This document shows, one piece after another, positions 9,442 to 15,087 of a stretch of 15,087 bases of DNA. The position numbers and the translations under genes were made by a program. The stretch comes from Anaerolinea sp. (lineage in GTDB: Bacteria > Chloroflexota > Anaerolineae > JAAEKA01), in NCBI GenBank assembly GCA_014879765.1, contig JACSRL010000131.1, positions 1 to 15,087 on the forward strand. Direction: 5' to 3'. Below the pieces are notes generated by a model. The model saw nothing but the letters and a program-made list of their open reading frames with translations. It was not told where the DNA came from and made no database searches. Every line of letters starts with the position of its first letter. Within the stretch, counting starts at the first letter, position 1.

Positions 9442-9825
9442 TCACCAGTCAATATGTGTTTCTTTCTGTCCATGTAAGCGCCAAAACCATGAACCCGTGT
9501 GAGATACGTGAATTACCATGCCCATGCGCTTGGCCTCAGTATCGAACTCAGGATGGCGCAGAAATCGAGGGATGAACGTAGCAATTTCAAGCTGCAAGAT
9601 ATCTAGCCACACGAGACTATACCTCGCATGGCACAGCCGGGGTCTGTAGAAATCTTTGTCAAGCGTGAAAAAGGTCGGACGGCGCAACGACAATAGCAGC
9701 GGGATAATCTCCTCATCTTGCATACCGCTGCGCCCGGCTTCATAGCCAATCTGACGCATGGCTATTCGCCTTGACTTCAGGGTATACCATTGAAGTCGAG
9801 GGATATTCTCGTCCAGCACGTTCAT
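9442..9825 (-). CDS. DUF5615 PIN-like toxin
   Basis: A 127-residue protein of the DUF5615 PIN-like family, the presumed RNase toxin of a type II toxin-antitoxin pair. Acidic active-site candidates are Asp5-Glu6 in LDENIPR, Asp37-Glu38 in GRSGMQDEEII and Asp56/Asp58 in TFFTLDKDFYR. This order, and the spacing between the second and third clusters, follow the family pattern. The N-terminus is short, with the usual second Leu of LLDENIP missing. The ATG at 9825 overlaps the antitoxin TGA by 4 bases (ATGA), a classic coupling. The C-terminal segment (about 95-127) is Trp/His-rich and I see no family match for it. It sits in the same strand as uvrB above and the amylase below. By eye it is markedly AT-richer than both, which suggests insertion of the pair as a unit. 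Confidence 0.85.
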   Translation of the reverse strand: MNVLDENIPRLQWYTLKSRRIAMRQIGYEAGRSGMQDEEIIPLLLSLRRPTFFTLDKDFYRPRLCHARYSLVWLDILQLEIATFIPRFLRHPEFDTEAKRMGMVIHVSHTGSWFWRLHGQKETHIDW

Positions 9826-10307
9826 GCGACAGCCAATTCCCTGGTCAACTCATTCATCTGTTGCATAAATGATCGGTTAGCCAACCGGACCGCTTCAGCG
9901 ATCATCTCTTTACTTATCTTGCCGTTCCATTGTTCCTCAATCGTCTCCCAGGCCATGCCCTGCGCCACGAGTTCAAGCACCTGCCATACCATGATGCGTG
10001 TTCCGCAGAAAGTAGGCTTCCCATGACAGATCGCAGGATCAGCTACTATCCATCGTCCCAGAGACTGTGCTGAGTTGCTCGACGCCACACTGCCTCGAAG
10101 AATCCGACGGATGTCCGATTCCAAAGAAGTCCCCGGACTAAGCTGCGCCGCTTGATATGTCACCTGGCTGGCTTCACGAATGAACATCGGAGAAGCTGCC
10201 TGTGGCATGGCCATCTGCTCCAACTCCTCACGAACGATCTTGCGAATCATATCATCGAGGGTGTTTGGATCAAAAAACTCCATTGCCTGTGCTGTGTTCT
10301 GATTCAT
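9822..10307 (-). CDS. DUF433 antitoxin with long N-terminal extension
   Basis: A 161-residue protein. Residues 85-145 are a DUF433 domain: WIVADPAICHGKPTFCGTRI at 86-105, then VLELVAQGMAWETI and KISKEMIAEAVRLA. DUF433 proteins are the usual partners of DUF5615 toxins; the domain is a small helix-turn-helix-like fold that binds the toxin and the operator. The first 84 residues are an extra part, with an acidic/hydrophobic helix (LDDMIRKIVREELEQM, about 17-32) and a second helix (about 61-72). Typical members are nearer 75-80 residues. The ATG at 10307 is preceded by GAGGA at about 8 nt and lies 28 nt after the uvrB stop. The order antitoxin-toxin and the ATGA overlap support joint translation. 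The two cysteines in the domain may be incidental. Confidence 0.85.
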   Translation of the reverse strand: MNQNTAQAMEFFDPNTLDDMIRKIVREELEQMAMPQAASPMFIREASQVTYQAAQLSPGTSLESDIRRILRGSVASSNSAQSLGRWIVADPAICHGKPTFCGTRIMVWQVLELVAQGMAWETIEEQWNGKISKEMIAEAVRLANRSFMQQMNELTRELAVA

Positions 10308-10335
10308 ATAGATGTTCCTCGCTCACTAACCAAAC

Positions 10336-12426
<2,091 letters not shown>

Positions 12427-12446
12427 GTCTTACCTCGTGTGATACA

Positions 12447-12458
12447 GAACATCGGTTC
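12447..12458. promoter_or_regulatory. LexA/DinR-type SOS box at uvrB
   Basis: GAACATCGGTTC is a 4+4 inverted repeat with a 4-base spacer, exactly the GAACNNNNGTTC architecture of the Bacillus-type LexA box. Flanks read CGAAC...GTTCT on the minus strand. It lies just after the -10 of the uvrB promoter, around +3 to +14, where a repressor would block initiation. uvrB is a classic SOS gene, which supports the call. Confidence 0.75.
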
Positions 12459-12467
12459 GGGACACGC

Positions 12468-12496
12468 ATTATAACGCCAGCGCCGCCGTTTGTCCA
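12468..12496 (-). promoter_or_regulatory. sigma70-type promoter of uvrB
   Basis: Minus strand: -35 TGGACA (12491-12496, 5 of 6 to consensus), a 17-bp spacer, and -10 TATAAT (12468-12473, perfect). Start near 12461, leader about 35 nt with a ribosome site. Confidence 0.85.
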
Positions 12497-12502
12497 GAAG
12501 GC

Positions 12503-12531
12503 TTGACGACAGTCACAGCCCGCAGTATACT
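12503..12531 (+). promoter_or_regulatory. sigma70-type promoter of the GH3 gene
   Basis: -35 TTGACG (12503-12508), a 17-bp spacer, and -10 TATACT (12526-12531). Transcription would start at about 12538-12540, on or next to the ATG at 12540. Its -35 is only 6 bases from the -35 of the divergent uvrB promoter. Confidence 0.78.
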
Positions 12532-12539
12532 ATCGAACG

Positions 12540-15087
12540 ATGAAACACAGAAGATCGCAAGCTGCCAACGCGCGCCCAGCCAGCAGCAGCGTGCTCAGCC
12601 TTATCCTGCTGCTGGCGCTGGCGCTGAGCCTGATCCCCGCGCCGGCCGCGCAGGCCCAGGCCGACCCAGCCGATCCGGCCGCCCCGGTCGACCCGCAGGC
12701 CATCCTGCAGGCCATGAGCGTGGCCGATCGCATCGGCCAGCTTTTCATGGTCACTTTCCAGGGGGACGAGGTGGGCCCCGACTCGGCCATCGCCGAGCTG
12801 ATCCGCGACTATCGCATCGGCAGCGTGCTGATCAGCCCGGCCCAGGGCAACTTCCGCAACCTCAACCCCGACGGAACGACGGCCGACACGCCGCAACAGG
12901 TGACGCGCCTCACCAACCAACTGCAAAGCCTGGCCTTCGACGGCTTTCTCTCCCAGGAGAACGCGCTGGCCCCGCAGCTCGGCGATGTGCAGCCATTGGC
13001 CGTGCCGGAGGAGCGCGGCGTCACCCTGCCGCTGCTGATCGGCGCCAGCCAGGCCGGCAACGGCTTTCCCCACAGCAGCCTGCGCAGCGGCTTCACCCCC
13101 TTGCCCAGCAACATGGCGCTGGGCGCGACCTGGAGCACGGCCGACGCGGCCTCGGCCGGCAGCGTGATGGGCAGCGAGCTGGCCGCGGTGGGGGTCAACC
13201 TGCTGCTGGGGCCATCGCTGGACGTGCTGGACATGCCGCGCTCCGATCCGCAGACCACCCTGGGCGTGCGTTCGCTGGGGGGCAACTCCTTCTGGGTGGG
13301 GCGGCTGGGCCGCGCCTTCATCGGCGGCGTACACGAAGGCTCGCAGGGGCGGGTGGCCACCGTCGCCCAGCATTTCCCCGGCCAGGGCAGCAGCGACCGG
13401 CTGCCGGAGAACGAGGTGGCCACGATCCAGAAGCCGATCGAGGCGCTGGAAGCGGTGGAGATCGCGCCCTTTGCCGCGGCCGTGCGGCCAGGCACCCTGC
13501 AAGAGCTGCTGCCGGCCGGCGATGGGCCGCCGCGCACCGCCTCCACCGTGGTCGATGGCTTGCAAAGCACCCACATCCGCTACGCCGCGCTGCAAGGCAG
13601 CAGCGAGAGCATCCCCCCCATCAGCCTGGCGCCGCAGCTTTCCCAGGCGCTGCTGGAAGGCCCCCAATTCACCGATTGGCGCAACGCCGGCCGGGGGCTG
13701 GTGATCAGCGACGACCTGGGCGCGCCGGCCATCCGCCGCCACTACGACCCCACCTTGCAAAGCTTTCCCCACCGCCGCGTGGCCCAGGATGCGCTGCTGG
13801 CCGGCAATGACCTGCTGCTGCTGGCGCGCTGGAGCCTGGACGACGACCCCGACGCCACCATCGCTAACATCAAGGACACCATCACCTTCTTCCAGGAGAA
13901 ATACCAGAGCGATGCCGACTTTCGCCGCCGGGTCGATGCGGCCGTGCTGCGCGTGTTGACGCTCAAGGCGCGCCTCAACCCGCAGTTGGATCTGCGCACC
14001 AGCCTGGTGAACGGCGATCGACTGGCGACGCGGGAGACGCAGGACGCGGCCATGGCCCAGATCGCGCGCGATGCGATCACCCTGCTCAGCCCCAGCCCGG
14101 CTGAACTGGCGCAACGCATGCCCACGGGGCCGGGCGCCAACGAATCGATCCTCTTCATCACCGACGGGCGCACCGGCAGCGAATGCGCCACGGCTGACTG
14201 TCCCGCGGCCTCGCTGATCGGCCCTACGGCGCTGGCAGAGATCGTCCTGCGCCTCTACCAGCCCAGCGGGCAGACCGCGCCGGAGCGCATCGCCAGTCTG
14301 ACCTTCGACCAACTGGCGGCCTGGCTCAACTCAACCGCCGGGAGCGATGAGACCAACCTGGCCAACGAGGTGGTGGACGGGCTGATCAACAGCGCCAACT
14401 GGATCGTGTTTGGCCTGTTGGACAACGCGCCCGACGCCTCCGGCCCGGCTGTGATGCGCCAATTCCTCAGCCAGCGGCCGGTCAGCCGGGAGCAGAAGCG
14501 GCTGGTGGCCATCGCCTACGATGCGCCCTTCTTTCTCGACGCCACCGACATCACCAAGCTGACGGCCTATTTCGCGGCCTATGGCCGGACGGAGCCGCTG
14601 CTGGAGGCCTCCATGCGCGTGCTCTTCCGCGAGTGGACCCCCACCGGCGCCTCCCCGGTGGACATCAGCGCGATCAACTACACGGTGGCCGAGAAGCTGC
14701 GCCCCGACCCCAGCCAATCGATCCCGCTCAGCGTGCCTGACGTGCGGGTGCAGATGGGCAGCAACACCTTCACCGCCAAGGTGGGGGACACGCTGCGGGT
14801 GCTGGCCGGTCCCATTCGCGACAACAACGGCCGGCTGGTGCCGGACAACACGCCAGTGACCTTCAAACTGAAGCAGCGCATCGACCAGTTCGAGCTGCCG
14901 CTGGGCCAGACCGGCACCAGGGATGGCTACGCCGAGACCTCGGTGGTGCTGGAGCGGCCGGGCGACTATGAGGTGCAGGTGCAAAGCGGCCAGGCTGCCG
15001 GTTCGCTCAGCCTGCTGCTGAATATCGTCGACCTGGAGCAGGGCGAGGCGCGCGTGGCGGTGGCGACCCCCACGGCCACCCCCAGCC
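12540..15087 (+). CDS. secreted GH3 glycoside hydrolase-like protein, C-terminus cut by window edge
   Basis: An open frame of 849 full codons from ATG 12540 to the window end, with no stop. Residues 1-39 are a signal peptide: basic MKHRR, a leucine-rich core and AQA before the cleavage. Residues about 55-430 are a GH3 N-terminal barrel: RIGQLFMV (64-71), PLLIG, GVNLLLGPSLDVL (218-230), LGVRSLGGNSFWVG (241-254), QHFPGQG (277-283) and LVISDDLG (387-394), the SDD holding the expected nucleophile. NagZ hallmarks are altered: EGGR is SQAGNG, and KHFPGHG with its DxH dyad is QHFPGQGSSDR. Residues about 435-735 cover the second GH3 domain, with VAIAYDAPFFLD. About 745-835 is an invasin/Ig-like beta domain, then a TPTATPS linker. 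An outer-surface role in glycan or peptidoglycan-sugar hydrolysis is likely, but activity is uncertain. No ribosome site precedes the ATG. Confidence 0.85.
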   Translation, partial: MKHRRSQAANARPASSSVLSLILLLALALSLIPAPAAQAQADPADPAAPVDPQAILQAMSVADRIGQLFMVTFQGDEVGPDSAIAELIRDYRIGSVLISPAQGNFRNLNPDGTTADTPQQVTRLTNQLQSLAFDGFLSQENALAPQLGDVQPLAVPEERGVTLPLLIGASQAGNGFPHSSLRSGFTPLPSNMALGATWSTADAASAGSVMGSELAAVGVNLLLGPSLDVLDMPRSDPQTTLGVRSLGGNSFWVGRLGRAFIGGVHEGSQGRVATVAQHFPGQGSSDRLPENEVATIQKPIEALEAVEIAPFAAAVRPGTLQELLPAGDGPPRTASTVVDGLQSTHIRYAALQGSSESIPPISLAPQLSQALLEGPQFTDWRNAGRGLVISDDLGAPAIRRHYDPTLQSFPHRRVAQDALLAGNDLLLLARWSLDDDPDATIANIKDTITFFQEKYQSDADFRRRVDAAVLRVLTLKARLNPQLDLRTSLVNGDRLATRETQDAAMAQIARDAITLLSPSPAELAQRMPTGPGANESILFITDGRTGSECATADCPAASLIGPTALAEIVLRLYQPSGQTAPERIASLTFDQLAAWLNSTAGSDETNLANEVVDGLINSANWIVFGLLDNAPDASGPAVMRQFLSQRPVSREQKRLVAIAYDAPFFLDATDITKLTAYFAAYGRTEPLLEASMRVLFREWTPTGASPVDISAINYTVAEKLRPDPSQSIPLSVPDVRVQMGSNTFTAKVGDTLRVLAGPIRDNNGRLVPDNTPVTFKLKQRIDQFELPLGQTGTRDGYAETSVVLERPGDYEVQVQSGQAAGSLSLLLNIVDLEQGEARVAVATPTATPS

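Noticed and set aside
9404..9445. GTG at 9445 as amylase start
   Set aside because: It overlaps the toxin stop and adds a polar stretch before the family N-terminus; ATG 9403 with AGGGA upstream fits better, though the longer form cannot be fully excluded.
12513..14312. 599-codon minus-strand open frame opposite the GH3 gene
   Set aside because: Antisense shadow: the plus strand has a signal peptide, GH3 motifs and a good promoter, while this frame shows none.

Overview
The window looks like a chromosomal piece of a Chloroflexota bacterium, perhaps Anaerolineae/Caldilineae-like. This is inferred from the protein mix: a PATAN/DUF4388 protein with a COG2229-type small GTPase and a V4R-like protein, a GyrA-type N-terminus, and a long secreted GH3 protein that resembles (from memory) a Chloroflexota subfamily. 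No marker gene for a firm placement is present.

Layout. (1) Bases 1-3110 hold a minus-strand signalling-type cluster, in transcription order: a DUF4388/PATAN protein behind a strong promoter, a small GTPase, an alpha/beta hydrolase, and a V4R-like protein cut by the window edge. By eye this part is near 50% GC. (2) Bases 3165-3339 hold a plus-strand tRNA-Leu(UAA) with its own promoter and terminator. (3) Bases 3340-3707 have no gene but two inverted-repeat structures. (4) Bases 3708-12426 form one long minus-strand run, in transcription order: uvrB, a DUF433/DUF5615 toxin-antitoxin pair, a GH13 alpha-amylase, a 48-residue membrane peptide, galT and gyrA. By eye it is about two-thirds GC, except the AT-richer toxin-antitoxin pair. 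(5) Bases 12427-12539 hold back-to-back promoters. (6) Bases 12540-15087 hold a plus-strand secreted GH3 protein that runs off the end.

How it works together. uvrB has a near-consensus promoter with a Bacillus-type LexA/DinR box just downstream of the -10, so it is probably SOS-controlled. Short gaps below uvrB leave room for read-through into the toxin-antitoxin pair and the carbohydrate genes. The amylase, small membrane ORF and galT are tightly spaced and look like one sugar-utilisation operon. gyrA is bracketed by two inverted repeats sharing TGTCAYGCTGAG termini, and its product ends in a histone-H1-like Lys/Ala/Pro tail.

Most worth a second look: the GyrA basic tail with its 42-bp tandem repeat; the recurring ACGGCCGT palindrome in all three longer spacers of the first gene block; the LexA box; the apparently leaderless GH3 gene with altered catalytic motifs; the unlisted 48-residue gene; and the composition change around the tRNA.
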